A stretch of 64,000 nt of DNA from Syncephalastrum monosporum B8922 (Eukaryota > Mucoromycota > Mucoromycetes > Mucorales > Syncephalastraceae): positions 124,001 to 188,000 of the forward strand of contig JNEN01001241.1 in the NCBI GenBank assembly GCA_000697355.1. Direction: 5' to 3'. The stretch's first letter is position 1, and each line of letters begins with the position of its first letter. The position numbers and the translations under genes were made by a program. Positions 48,601 to 61,383 of the stretch are shown here, piece after piece. The notes beneath the pieces are model-generated. The model had not been told where the DNA came from. It saw only the letters and a list, made by a program, of their open reading frames with translations, and searched no databases.

Positions 48601-49911
48601 ATGGCTCAATCTTCTATCAGAACAGAAATCAAGCGAAATAAAATGTATACGTAAGCCAAACCGTACGAAAGACACATTCCCCTCAACGCGTGTTCCTTAC
48701 CTGGTTGTTCTTTTTCAACTGAAGCTGGCGCTGACACTCGAGTAAATCCTTTCGCAGGCCATGTGCACTCGAATAGCGTTCGTCAGGCGACTAAATCAAC
48801 AATTAGATGGAAGGTATTAGAGTTTGCAAGTGGGGTGGTACAAGTCAATAAGTACCTTGTTTGTCAATTTTTCAATAATGGAGGAGATAATGGGTGGCAC
48901 GTCGGGGCGCACTTCATGGACGGGAGGTATCTTGCGGCTGAGGACGCTGTGGACGATTTCCATGGACGAGTTGTGCGCAAACGGCATGGATTGGGTCAGG
49001 AACACGTAAAAGGTGACGCCGAGACTGTAAAGGTCAGTGCGGTGATCGGGTTGGAACGTGGTGCGGCCTGTCTGCTCTGGCGACATGTAAATCAACATCT
49101 GCCAAAAGTTGTACGGGCCGTTGCGGTGAACGGTTTTCCGCCAGCCTTCCGAGGTGAGATTCGCCTCGAGGCTGCGTGCTCCCGAGCCAAAGTTCCATAT
49201 CTTGACCGTCTCCTTTTCGGGCCACAGAAATGCATTCAGCTTGATCTCGCCATGAACAACTATTCCATGCTTAGCCCAAAGCCCAATGACGTATACAGCT
49301 CCCACCCCCCAAATACTATGCTTACTTTGGTTGCGATGAACGAGTTCGAGACAGTTGCAGCACTGGATTGCAAAGTCGAGGAAGGTGTTGAGCGAGCTCG
49401 GCGGTCGTTGAGGCTCGGTTGTCGGGTCGTTGTGAAGCACGGAGGGTTGGTATTTTTCGAGTTGGTTGGTACCTACTCGCGTCCGTATGAGTCATCTCAG
49501 TCATTTAATCACAATCACCCTTCGCTTAGTGATATATAAGCATACACACCGTAATCAGCAAAAATGAGGGCCATGAGGCCGTTGGGGAGGGAGAGCTTCT
49601 CGAGGGGTTGACATAGGAGTTGGCGAGCCTCTGCAGTTCGGTAGAGGCGTTTTATCATGTGGTATTCCCGTTCGAGGCGTAGGGTGTGGTAGGACAACTT
49701 TGCTACGACAGGCACATTGTCTCTGTTCCTGAATAAAGCAGGAAAATAAACCTTATAAGCCGATGTTGTTTGTTTTGAAATACTATACACGCCCTCTTTC
49801 GTACCTCTTGCCGTAAGCAACGGCGATCGTGTCGATGCCTTCCAGCGGCCTGGGTTGGTGGAATGTGTACCCGTGAATTGCAATGTCGAGGTCATAGGAG
49901 TATAAGCTCAT
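42624..49911 (-). CDS. Group X-like hybrid histidine kinase (Chk1/Mak-type)
   Basis: Eleven exons: 49911-49805, 49728-49550, 49472-49326, 49259-48856, 48790-48701, 48613-48358, 48266-47875, 47812-47788, 47737-46333, 46272-44204, 44122-42624; 2190 aa. Order: protein-kinase-like domain (1-280), P-loop ATPase with GSAGVGKST (390-398) and LFLEDLHQAD, helical repeats, GAF domain (about 1380-1550), HisKA with phospho-accepting His near 1648 (MSHELRTPF), HATPase (DTGIGI, GGTGLGL), and REC with Asp near 2113 (FFDHHMPKCDG). This is the layout of Candida Chk1 and fission yeast Mak1-3, stress-sensing phosphorelay kinases. The kinase-like domain has Lys46 (VVAKL) but HGEIK in place of HRDLK and NFG in place of DFG, so it is probably a pseudokinase. 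Exon 8 is only 25 nt. Confidence 0.88.
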
Positions 49912-50675
49912 GTTCTGTTCGAACAATGAAAGGGAGACTTCTGTTGTTGCAGAATGAGGGGAACGGGCGGTGGCGATGGAGCAAATGGTCTGTTGTAAGG
50001 AATCAACAACACTCGTAATAAAACGTACAGGAAGGTATAAAAATAAAATATAGCAAGTGCAGAAAAAAAAAGACAAGCCTCGACTCGGTTCGTCTTCTCG
50101 GCTACCTCCGCCCTAAAACGCAAAAAAAAAAAAAAAAAAAAAAGGAAGGCAGAGAGTGGCACTCACTGCGCTGCTATTTGGACTCTCCTCCAATAATAAT
50201 CTAATGGTGATGAATGACTATTATTTTTCGCCACTCAAAATGTCTGTATACAAAAAAAAAAAAAAAAGGGGGGGGGGGAAGATGACCAGCCTTCTTTCAC
50301 TTCTTTCACACGCACACCAAAATCCAGCGTGTGCTTCGTCTGACATCATACCACGCACTATCCATCATGCTTGTCAGGACGCTAAAATAAAGAGATTTTC
50401 TGTCCATCCTTACGGCCGCTTTACAATCCGCAGCCGTTTCGTTTCGGTAGTCATTCATATTCTGTGCAATATTCTGTATGATTTTCGGGACGAGGACCGC
50501 GACGGCCTTTGAAAAATAAAGGTCTCATTATATTCTGCATCATCATTGGTAGTGTAAGAGACGGTGAAACATATACGCGGAAATGGATTTTTTTGGGTAA
50601 TATGTGCAAAAAGTGGTATCTCCTCAAAAAGTGGTATCCGAAGAAATTAGGAAAAAACAGAATACATTATTATAT
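49912..50675. other. Intergenic between the two REC-domain kinases
   Basis: About 760 bases; contains the histidine kinase promoter on the left and the 3' flank of the Rim15-like gene on the right. Two homopolymer features stand out: a run of about 22 A (50121-50142) and A15 joined to G10 (50254-50278). Confidence 0.6.
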
Positions 50676-53600
50676 TTATGCAACTTGTTTTTTGTTGTTG
50701 CTGTTGCTGTTGCTGATGCTGTTGCTACTGTTATTGTTGCTAGTATGGCCGGTGTGTATAGAGGGTGATGAGGAGGAGGTGGACGGCGTGTCAAAAGGGT
50801 AAAAAAGGTCGAGGATGCGAACGGCGGACTCGCGTGTCACGGGTTTGCTTTGGATATGGTCAAAGGCGCATGCCTGCTGCGCCGTGCGTTCGTACGCCGT
50901 CGCCGCAATGATAGGTGTGTGCTGGTTGATGTTTTGGGTAGATTTAATCATTCTCGCCACTGATTCGCCATCAACTGGAAAAAACGCAGGCGCGATGAGT
51001 GTCTCTTCTTGTATAGCTTTTTTTTTTTTTTTTTTTGGTACTTACTGATCGGCATGTGAATGTCCAGAAATATCATGTCAAACTGGACGTCGCTCATGCA
51101 GCACCGGATCGCCTGTGCACCGTTGCGCACAATGACACAGCGGCAGCCGAGCATGCCCAAAATGGTCTCAAGGATTTTGCAGCTGATTGGATTATCATCC
51201 GCAATTAAACAATCGAGATGGGGACGCTTGGTGGGTTTTTTCGGCGGTATAGACGACCGCCGTCGTCCTAGCTCGCGCTCAGGCAGCTTGACAGACATGG
51301 TGGTTGGTGACAGCGCGGTGGTGGGCGTGCCGGGAAACGACATGCTTTGCCGCTTCTTGTTTTGTTTGGAGAGAGACCGGTGGGCGACGATGCTGTCTTT
51401 GCGGATTTTGCGGATGGTCGACTCGTTGGCTTTTTCGAGCATGGGCAAATTGCGGTAGAGGAACGCACCGAAATCGTCGTGGCAGGTGAGCGCGGCCGCG
51501 CCCATCCCCAGCGGTTTGTCGTCCAGCGGGGCCAGCTTTTCTGGATTCTGTTCCTGGATAATCGCCTTGGCGCGCTCGACTTGCTGGGTCGCCTCGGGCT
51601 CGAGCATGGTCGCGCCCCGCGCGTCAAAATAGTCCGTGTCTTCGACATGGACAGGTTGGGGTATAAATGTTGGGGACGTGGTGAGAAGCGTATCCCAGCA
51701 CACGTCTTTGAAGAATGGATGCTGCTTAACCTCGTCAAAGCCATGGCTGCCAAGGCGCTGCTCAGGGTTCAAGGTCAGCAGGCGTTCCATAAAATCACGT
51801 GCCTCGGGCGAGACCTCGACGACGTCTGTATGCCAGTCGATGCGTCTTGAGAGGATATTGTCAAACACCTTATCCGTCGTGTCGGCATGGAAAGGCGGGT
51901 AGCCATATAAGAATTCATAGCAAATCACGCCCAAGGCCCACTACACCAAAACCCACAAAAGAAAGCGGACGTATTGAGTATTTCAATTCCTTTTCCATGA
52001 GATCCAACAGGACTTACCCAATCGACAGTAGCATCTTGGCCGGTGCCAAGGATACTCTCAGGCGCAAGGTAGTCGGGCGTTCCGACCGCATTCCGGGGCG
52101 AGTCGATTGCATTCTCGGTTGGATAGATATAGCCGGGGGTAATAAGCCCGGGCGTAGTAGGCAAGGTTGTCGACTGGGCTGTGCTGGAGCGATGTCGCCG
52201 TTCTCGCGCGGGTTCATGGTGGCCATCCAAAGTGGGTGTGGCGTCGCCCGAGGTGGTGGAGCTCGCGAGCGAGCCACGTCGTCGCTCATGATCAAACAAG
52301 ACGCTAAAGTAGGACGGCCGCATCGTGACGGATTCCACGGGCGGTGTGCCCGACCGAGACGGTGCGGGCGATCCGGGAAGCGGTTCGTCTTGAGTAAGCT
52401 CGTCGCGCACGCGGCGGTCAAGGAACCCGATGCGTGAAAGGCCAAAGTCCGTCAATTTGATGTGGCCGGCTTGGTCGATCAGCAGGTTGTCGGGTTTCAG
52501 GTCCCTAATATGATGTGAGCTGCCAGTGCGCGTGGTTTTTTTTTTTTGTCTTTCTTTGATTGTGCTATTACCTATGAACGATGTTGTTGCTATGGAGATA
52601 TATGAGACCGAGTGTGACCTCTGCCAAGTAGCTCTTAGCCCAGTCCTCAGGCAAGGTGCCGAGGGCTTTGAGCAAGGCCGAGCAATCCCCGCCGTTGAGG
52701 TATTCGAGCACGAGGTACAAGTAGTCCTTGGATTGAAAGGTATAGAACAGTTTGGTGACGAACGGACTGTCGGTTTGGGTCATCAAGATCATGCGCTCGG
52801 CCTTAACGTTGGTGACTTGGTTCTTGGCAATCATGTCGGATTTCTTGAGAAACTTGATGGCATAATAATCCCCCGTCGACCTCTTTTTGGCGAGAAATAC
52901 GGACCCGAACGCGCCCTTACTGATGGGCTTGATGATGTCAAAATTCTTGATACCCGGCTGAGACGGTCTGGAGGTCGTCATGGGTGCGGGTAAAGGCGAG
53001 AGCGGTGACTTGCCTACCGAGGGTGAGGATGTTTGAAGAGGCGAAGCGGGTTTAGGGCGTGAGTGAGGGTGATGGTGCTGGGTCAGGGCATGTTTGGGCC
53101 GGCGTGCAAGCCGGCTGACGCGCGACGTGCCCTTTTGCTTCCAGTCACGGAGACGGTCTAAAAAGCTGCGCTTGGGCGGCCCGTCCTCATCCTCAATTTC
53201 GTCGTGTTTTTCCTCGTCCTCAAGGCTGCCTTGTTCCTCTTTGTCCGAAGACTCTGCTGGATCCAGGTCGACAAACTCAGTCCAGCCTGCCTGCTGTTGC
53301 ATAGCTTCCTGGAACTCGGCCCGCACGCGTTCATTGTACACGAGCCGATCACGCATGCGATTGACCGCGTCTACCTTGGCCTTGACGACGGTGTCCATGT
53401 CACGTATCAATGCAGCCGTGGCGGGGTCGTCGGCTAAAGGCGGGCGCCAATACAAGATGCGGACCATGGCGTCATGGGGTGTCTTTTCTGTTTCTTCTTC
53501 TTCGGGTGCGGCTGTTTCGGGTGCAGGGATGCTGAGGCCGAGGTCGGCCATATCAATGAGTTCCTTGTAGATCTCGAGCTCGACTTGCATAACTTCGGCC

Positions 53601-56600
53601 GCGCTCGGTGCCTCTGCGGCGGGCAGGTACTCGTTTAAGGCCGACACGTCATCTTCGACTTCTTCTTCTTGGCCCTCAAAGTCAGGCTGTTGCGATAGCG
53701 ATGGCTGGAGTGGATGGGGAGGAAATATCCCATCTTTCTGATGTTCCTGGGGACGACGCAGCTCGGTCACGACATTCTGGGTGAGCTGCTGGATATGGAA
53801 CTTGGCCTCCTTGAGATTATCATCGCAGAGAGTAACGTCCATTTCGGCGCGGTGGATCTCAACACAGAGCTCAGAATGTTGCTCAAAGAAGGCAGCGACG
53901 ATCCAGCGCTCACAGACACGGCAGAGCACGGGCTGTAGCTCGAGGAGGCTGGCCGGCGACGGTATTAGGCTCTCAGAGGCTGGGTCACCGCCGTGGGAGA
54001 TAGCACGCCGCATCTCTACCGCCGCCGGGGGCTGCTGCTGCTGCGCCAGGGGGTGTTCTTGAGCTGGCTCGGAGAAGGAGCGGGTGCGCACCATGTCGAC
54101 ATGGTGAGGCTTTTCTTCGATATTTTTTGGCAACGTTGGCTTGACGACCCACATGGTGTGGCTCGGATACTCGGTTACGCGGTCATACATGACCATGCCC
54201 TTGCCCTCCATGTTGACGGTGTCGCCTGCTGGGGTAAGTGCACCAAACTGGATCTCAATCGTCCTTGAATCATCCGAGAGGAGCTGCTGGGTCGCGAGGA
54301 TAAACACGTCCTTGTCCTCGGGCGTGAGCAGATCGGCGACCGGGCATCCTACGGCAGAGGGCCGGCTCAAGCTAATGGAGAGAGAAATTAACACACACAA
54401 AATATAGAGGGAGAGAAAGAGAGAGAAGAGAGCAGGACTTTTCTGCTGACATATTTGCTCGCTCACTATTCTTCCAGTAAAGAGAAATATCTGCTTACCC
54501 AATAATGTGGTCCCATATGGGGCTAAGGTACTGGACAACCGCATTGGACAGATTGAGCTCCATGACGACGGTGTGGTTTTGGCCACGCAGGGCCGCGTCC
54601 TGCAGCTGCTGCCAGCTCCCAACACGATGCATGGCTAGATCCATTTGCTGGTCGCTAAGATCGAGTGTCGGTTTCTCAGGCAGGAAGCTCTCATCCGTTA
54701 CAGTGGACTCGACGTCGGTGACATCGTCGTCCTCGTTCAATAGGGTGGCGGCCGACCAAAAGCGCTGCTCAGCGTCGTACCACTCGACAGCGCGCGTAAA
54801 GGCGGCGACACCCAGAAGGGTGCGCACATAGAGGTCACGACAGGGCCAATGCGGATGGTGCTCCCACTGCATCCCAATGGTCTGAGCGTCGGCGACGAGC
54901 TCCATATGCCCGCCGGAGCCATCCAGAAAAGAGGTGAGTGGCGTGTCAAGCACATGCTGGGCAAACCCAATGAGCTCCTGGAGGGTCGATATTAACGCGT
55001 TGGGGGTGTAGGTTTGCTGATGGGAGTCCGTCAAACCTTTTTCGACAAAGTCGTTCAGCGCGTCAATGACGTCGCGCATCTCGGCGTTGCAGCAGTACTT
55101 GGAGTACTCCATGCGCGACTTGATGGCATGTTTGAGTTCGTGCGAGGCATGACGTTCGGCCACGCGTGGATACGTAGGATGAAAGCATTGGCGGAGAGGC
55201 GAGCCCGTCGTCGTGGTTTGCGTCGATGAGGGTGTTGGCGCAGGTGGTTTCTTGATGGATCTTTTGCGCTGGTGCTGCTGCGAAGGAATGATGGCGTCCA
55301 TGGAACGCGAGCGCTTGACAGGCTTGTAAGACTGATATGCAGCGAGATGATGCACAACTTCCCACCAGGGCTGAATGTGGCGAGATACGAAAGGTTGGTC
55401 CGACGCCGACAGATACTCGTCTACCCAGTTGACCCATTCGACATGGTGGTGTAGTCGCTGTTTGGTGGCGCGTGACAGGTGCAGTTTTCGACCGTAGTCC
55501 TCGGACGTTTGCTCCCACGTTGTCGTGTCTAGATGGTTGGCAGTGTATTAGGAATGAAAAGATAGGACGTGTACACTCTTACTGAGGGAGTCATAGGCCA
55601 TCGTCATGTCGCTCTGGTGACGGTTGAGGAGAAGGGAGGGATAGACGGGATGGTGCTGTTGTGGCTGGAGCGGATGGCAAGTATCGTCGTCATAGTCTGG
55701 GGCAGGCTTAGTCTCACGCAAGTCGATCTCTACGACGTCAGTGTCCGAGTCATAATTTGATATGTTGGAGAGCTGCTTGCGCATCAGGGTGTGCATGGAC
55801 TGCTGGTAGGTCGGCACACTGCTTTCCTGCGAGTCCTTTTGGAAGAGCGTGGCCAGATCGGATCCAAGGCTGTGGCGTGCGGACGCGTATATGTCGGTGC
55901 TCATGGATGCAGTACGTCGGCGCGTGGGAGTATTGTCGTCCATGTCATCGACGACCCATCGAGGCGAGCCTTTCCCTTGAGATAGGTTAGAGTACGAAGC
56001 AGTTAAAAAAAAAAGAGAGAACAAATTGTACCTCGCAAGGGTGATTGGGGGCTGCTAGCGAGTTGCATGTGGTGGTAAAAGTGAGGCGATGAGGACGGGT
56101 AAAAGGAGTAGTACGGCGAGTCTTCGGTTGTGAAGCTGGAGCTGGCATCGGTCATGACGGAGGAGATGGAGGAGGTTCGTGGACGGTGATGAGCAGCAGC
56201 TGCTGCGGCGGGCGAGTGCTGGAAGAAGAACATCGGATCCCTGAAAGACGAAGACGAGGAAGAAGAAGCAGGGTGAAGAGGCTGGCTTTGGGTTTGCGGA
56301 AGAGGAGGAGGCGTAGGCGAGTCGTACTCGTCGGGATCATTGGACGAGCTGGCAGAGCGGACACGCGAGCGAGGTTCATTGTTCGTGTTGTTGTTGCTGT
56401 TGAAGCTGCTGCTGCTACTGCTATGGTTATTATGAGTAAAAGAGCCAGAGCGGTGGACACCCAAAGACTTCGTGCTCGAGTGGCGTGAGCGGGGTGGCGT
56501 CATGATGAGCATATCCATCATAATCGACCCTTTGCGGCCCTTGCGGAGCGGGTCGACGGCGGGAGCTGTTATCGGCGTGGACGGTCCGCTCGACGTGGTG

Positions 56601-56828
56601 GGCGAGGAGGACAGATTCAATTTCTCGAACGGATGCGAAAGGGGAGACGCCGCGCGGGAGTCGAGCGAATGGCCCCGCTGAGTGGGTTTAGCGCGAGTGT
56701 TGTGGTTGGGCGACGTGTTGAATTTCTTCTTGAAACTCGCTACAACCGGATCGGAGGGGGAGGAGGCCATGCTTTCAAAATAAGACATGTCAGCTGACGA
56801 ATTATTCACATTGGTTGGATGGAATTGT

Positions 56829-56866
<38 letters not shown>

Positions 56867-57340
56867 ATGCTGCTGCTGTGAGTGCGAGTGGTGGCAGGAA
56901 ATCGGTATTACAGGGGCAACGGGTAACGTGGGCGGCAGTTGGCTGGGCGAAAACGAGGACGGCGCAGGTGTGAACGATTGCGAGTGCGATCGCGAAGATC
57001 GTGAGGCAGAGGAAAGCTCGGCTTCATCGCACGACGAGGAGATGGAGGCTCGACTGGACCGTCGCTTTAAGAGTAACGGCTGAGGTATGGGAATGCTGCG
57101 AAGTTTGTTTGTATTGGATATTGTGCTGATTCCACCCCCACCACCACCACTACCACTGCCTCCTGCTGTTTCTGTTTCTGTTCCTCTTCCAGCTGCTGAC
57201 CCTGCTGGTCTTGCTGGTGCTGCTTCCCCTCCCGCTCCTGTTTCTGTTCCTGTTCCTGTTCCTGATGGTGGTGGTAGTGGTGGTATTATGGGGTCGGGGG
57301 TAGGGTCCATCGTCGGACGAACTGCCTCTCGCGAATGCAT
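50676..57340 (-). CDS. RIM15: Rim15-like AGC kinase with PAS and response-regulator domains
   Basis: Seven exons: 57340-56032, 55975-55583, 55528-54499, 54371-52572, 52504-52018, 51940-51046, 50974-50676; 2070 aa. The N-terminal 440 residues are low complexity (poly-Gln near 56820-56880, poly-Ser, Gly/Thr). A PAS-like region (about 890-1000) is followed by a zinc finger VLCRVCERW...FEQHSELC, typical of Rim15. The AGC kinase has GKGAFGSV-like SKGAFGSV, AIKFLKK, HRDLKPDN (1510-1517) and DFG (1530-1532), then the family's long insert of over 100 residues before GTPDYLAPE. The C-terminal REC domain has IADDN and FLDIHMPI with Asp near 1966. Rim15 (Ppk18/Cek1, Greatwall kin) acts downstream of TOR and PKA for quiescence and nutrient stress. 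The start at 57340 is the longest choice; 57310 is equally possible. Confidence 0.88.
56820..56882 (-). repeat. CAG/CAA repeat encoding poly-Gln
   Basis: Imperfect trinucleotide tract coding for a run of about 18 Gln with one or two His in the disordered N-terminus of the Rim15-like protein. Interruptions by CAA should make it more stable than a pure CAG run. Confidence 0.8.
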
Positions 57341-59447
57341 TCGAGCTCAGCCAAATAGTGGTGCAAGAGGATCCAAGCAGCAGGGTGTGGTGTTGTGTGT
57401 ATGTGAGTGTGTGTTATGTATAGAAAAGTAGAGTGCGGGTGGTACGTGCGTATGAGAAGGAGTGAGTAAAAGAAGAGTGGAGAGTGGGAGATTGAGCACA
57501 AGCTGCTTTTTTCTTTTTGTGGGGGGTTTGCAAAGATGGAAGGATTACAGACAGGCAGGAAAAGGGAAGGAGATCTACGCTTTCAATAAAATTGCGTCAC
57601 TGTCGCTTGACCAAAGAGAAAGAATAAAAAAGGGTGCGTGAGCATTCGGAGGCACTCTAGCAAAATATTCGGTTATTTGCTTGCTTCCTTTTTTTCTACT
57701 GAATCAATGCGGTGAAAAGCACACTACTTCAAACTAGGCAGATCTGACAGCAGCAAAGGATAGAGTATAGCGTCAAGAGAGTAAAAGTGATGAGAGGGAG
57801 GAAGGGAAAAAAAGAGAGAGAGAGAGAGAGAAAATGTATCAAATGGTGCAATGGGCGTGTAGAACCTTACGGATGGCAATGTTTGGCGGCCGTCATCATG
57901 TGCCTAACACACAAAAGCAACCAGTCATCCAAAGCAGTCTTTCTCTTTTTTTTTTGTTTTTAGTTGGCTTCTTTCATTCTCTCCCTTCGGGGGCATGTCC
58001 GAGGGCGAACTCAGAAAAAGTCAAATTGAAGTCTGTGTACGCTTCTCCTCCTCAAACAGTCTCCCCCTTCGTCCATTTTGCCTGAATACGACGTACTCAT
58101 CCAACTTTTTTTCTAATTCAGTTGTTTATTCGTGTCAAGTGCAAAGCTTATTGCTGCCGTACTCCTCAAGCAAGAGAGAGCAAGAAGCACGGAAAACCTT
58201 TTTTTTTTTGTTTTTTTCAAACCTCGGACTCCTTATCATTATGTAAAATAAGTAGTAGAATGACTTGCCAGATGCAGCGACATGCCGCTGCATATTATAC
58301 AGTATGTATAGTATAGTAATTTCCCATTCTCATTTTTTTTTTTTGCGGAAATGACAAAAGTGCCTGTAGTGACAACGCTGATTGGATAGCTGGGCACGAC
58401 ATCGGTCGCTTGAGCACACAAATCACAGCAGCAGATGTATGTATATCGTTACCAAAATATGGCACGCATGTCCTCCTCGGTTTTGTTTTTTTTTCTCCTT
58501 GTTCGTTGTCACCTACTCTTGTATGTGTGTGAACATATGGGTGTCTTTTACCGGTTTTTCCCAGGCAATATCTTATAGTTATAACATGTATCCCACGGTT
58601 ACTTACTCACTGGGACTGTTGTCCACGCCGTTATAATGGGCTGTTTCTGTTCCGTCTATGTAGCATATACGAGATTGAACCATTCTGTGGCGAACTAAGA
58701 AAATCTTGTGTTTTTTTAGTGTTTTGAATTTGTCATACAGATGAGAATGGAAAATAAGGTAGGATGGAAAGCGCAGTGTTTAAAGACGGCAGTTGACAAC
58801 AGGTGATTTGAGAGGTTATCTCTATAATTCATTTTATCTGACGATATATATACACAAGTCGCGTGATGGTTACCGAGGGCGGTATTCCAAATAGCGTACG
58901 GTCTACTATGTGCATACAGTATGCATACAAGCAAACAAAAAAAAAAGACAGAAGAGCAAGAATATGATTTGGCGCATTCAAAATGATGATTTGAGTGGTG
59001 CTCTCGGCTGGGTGTACCAAATAGGCAGAGACGTAGCACAATACATACACACATATACACATACACACATCATATTGCGTTCAGGGCAATCTAAACACAA
59101 AACACATATCAAACCCTTGTTTAGTTCTAACTCAGACATATGCACAGCGTCATCGCCTTTCGCTTCACATATGAGAGGCTGCAGTGCTATTTATACGATA
59201 CATTTTCGTGGATGAAGATGGGATCATGATCTGATAGGTGGAGTGAACCAAGAGTGGTTTGCGAGCGGGTGCAACACGGAAAAAGCAGGATTTCCAAACG
59301 CCGACGCCCTTCGCTTGGGAGTTTGGATCCGCTGCGTCTACCTTTTTTCTTCTTTGGCGCGAGGCACAGCCAGCCTTTTTTTTTTTTTTTTTTTTTTTAC
59401 CAGCAGCTTCTTTTTGCTTCTCTTCTTCTTTCTGCTCATCATCTTCC
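57341..59447. other. Divergent intergenic region, about 2.1 kb
   Basis: Lies between the starts of the Rim15-like gene (minus) and the C2-domain gene (plus), so it should hold both promoters. GA-rich and T-run low complexity is common (for example 57800-57832, 58201-58217). A run of about 22 T (59377-59398) lies 50 bases before the C2 gene start. No supported gene. Confidence 0.55.
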
Positions 59448-61171
59448 ATGACCGAAACGCAAAAGCCTCCTATTGGAGAGCTCGTCATTGTCGCGCTCCG
59501 TGCAGTAAATACCGCCCTTCGCACCCCACCTTTTGCTGTCTTGGCTAACTCCGTTCCTTTTTTTTTTTTTTTTTTTGCCTTCTAGAGAGATCTCCCCAAT
59601 CGCGAGGTAGGTTTCTTGTGCGATGATTTACGGGGTGAAAGATAAGCTAAGATGGCTATGGTCTGCAGATTGTGGGCAAGCAGGATCCGTTCTGCGTGTT
59701 CCGCCTGGGCGAAGTGGCCCAGCGGACCAAGACCGATTATCGTGGAGGGCAGCACCCACTCTGGGATGACCAGGTACAGCCGCGACACACCCTGCTTTGG
59801 AGAAAGAGAGAGAGAAAGCTGTGGCTCACGTAGATACGCTGTTTTCCAGGTGAATATCCCGGTACCGCCCAACAAGACCAAGCTGTACATGCAGCTGTTT
59901 GACGAGGACTCCCACCGCGAAGATTTGATCTCGGAGGGCGAACTCGATCTGACCAAGGTGCTGCGCGAAGGCGAACAGGATGGTAAACTTAAAAATAGGA
60001 TTCATTGGGGTGTTTCAAGTGTATCTCACAGCGGCTTCCTCGTAGATTGGTTCCCTCTGTCCTACCGGGGTCGTAAGGCGGGTGAGATCTATCTTGAGTT
60101 GACCTTTTACTCGGCAGTAAGTCTTGGACGGCAGAAGTCGATGGTATCACCTTTTCTTATCGTGTCACAGAGACCACCACCGAAGCGCCAGCCCACGCGC
60201 TACAAGCAGCCCGCACGTCCTCCGTCTGCGCGTCCCCCCATGCCTCAGCAGCAACAACAGCAAGCAAGGCCGCAATATAATGCGACCAGTAGGCCACCGG
60301 CACCTGTGCCAACCGAATCGGCTTCGACGCCTGCGCGATTCAGTGGCGTCGGCCCGCCGCCGTACATCCCACCCAGCCAACGACCTGGCTCAGCGCAGCA
60401 CGACCATCTCGCTACGCCCCACATGCCCCCCACCATCACACCGTCCTCCTCGACCGGCACCGCCTCTTCTGCCGGGGGTGGTGCAGGAGGCTATCATTAC
60501 CGCCCTCATCCACAGCAGCAACAGCAGCAGCCGCACCGGCCACCGCCGCCGCCTGCTCAGCAGGGCTACCCTCCTCAAGCCGGCGGCTATCCTCCCGTGT
60601 CTTATCCTCCCCACCCTGCTACCCAGGCACAGCCCGTCCAGAATGGCGGAACAGCCCCCTTGCTGTCTGCGCCCTTCCGGCCCGGCTCGCCACCCACATA
60701 TGGCGGTAAGTAGAAGAGATGACATCAAAGAGGAAGGAAAAAGAGCGGGTGACACAAAACAATGCAGACGCCGGCACATACACGTACACACGCACGAAAG
60801 AGAGATGATTGACGGCTAATCGCTTCTTCCCTTTAGGCTATCCGCCTGCTTCGACACCCATGGGCTTCCACCCGCCTCAGCCATACCCACCTCAGCAAAC
60901 GAACGCACCGTACCCACCTCCTGCGGCAGGCGGATACCCACCTATAAACAATGCCAATGTCAATTTCCCTCAACCGCAACCCTACGCGAGCGGCTATACG
61001 CCACATAGTGATCCAGCTGGCACTCCCTTTGCGGCTCACCAAGGATCCTATCCGCCCGCCCCTGCTGGTCCTGGGGGCTATCCTCCTCCCACAGCATCAG
61101 CTGCGGGTGGCTATCCACCTCCTACTCACGCCGGTGGCTATCCTCCACGACCGGCTTACCCGCCGTATTAA
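59448..61171 (+). CDS. C2-domain, proline-rich protein (Inn1/Fic1-like)
   Basis: Seven exons: 59448-59504, 59586-59606, 59669-59773, 59850-59982, 60047-60117, 60171-60705, 60837-61171; 418 aa. Residues 1-130 form a C2 domain: IGELVIVALRARDLPNRE, VGKQDPFCVFRLG, LYMQLFDEDSHREDLISEG, then WFPLSYRGRKAGEIYLELTFYS. The rest is Pro/Gln/Gly/Tyr-rich with many GGYPP repeats and PPPxR-type stretches suited to SH3 or WW partners. Budding yeast Inn1 and fission yeast Fic1 have the same plan and link the actomyosin ring to septum synthesis, so a cytokinesis role is a reasonable inference. Similar C2 plus GYPP-repeat proteins exist elsewhere, so orthology is not certain. Exon 2 is only 21 nt. The gene converges on TSC13. 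Confidence 0.8.
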
Positions 61172-61383
61172 TCATCTAGAAAGCTTTTTCTTTTTCTTTT
61201 TCTTTTTTTTTTGTTTTCCTTCGTCCTGTGCTTACGTACGTAGTGGATATATATCTCTATCCTGTTTTTTCGTCTCTTAATTCTGTGTTACGTATGTATG
61301 TGTGCGAGTAAGAGAAATATAGACTATCCTTTGTTTTTTTTTCTTTTTTCTTTTTTCATTCTATCTGTTCTTTTACTTTTCTC

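Noticed and set aside
50254..50278. A15-G10 homopolymer junction as an integration scar or poly(A) insertion
   Set aside because: No target-site duplication or adjacent retroelement sequence; homopolymers are common throughout this window's intergenic DNA.
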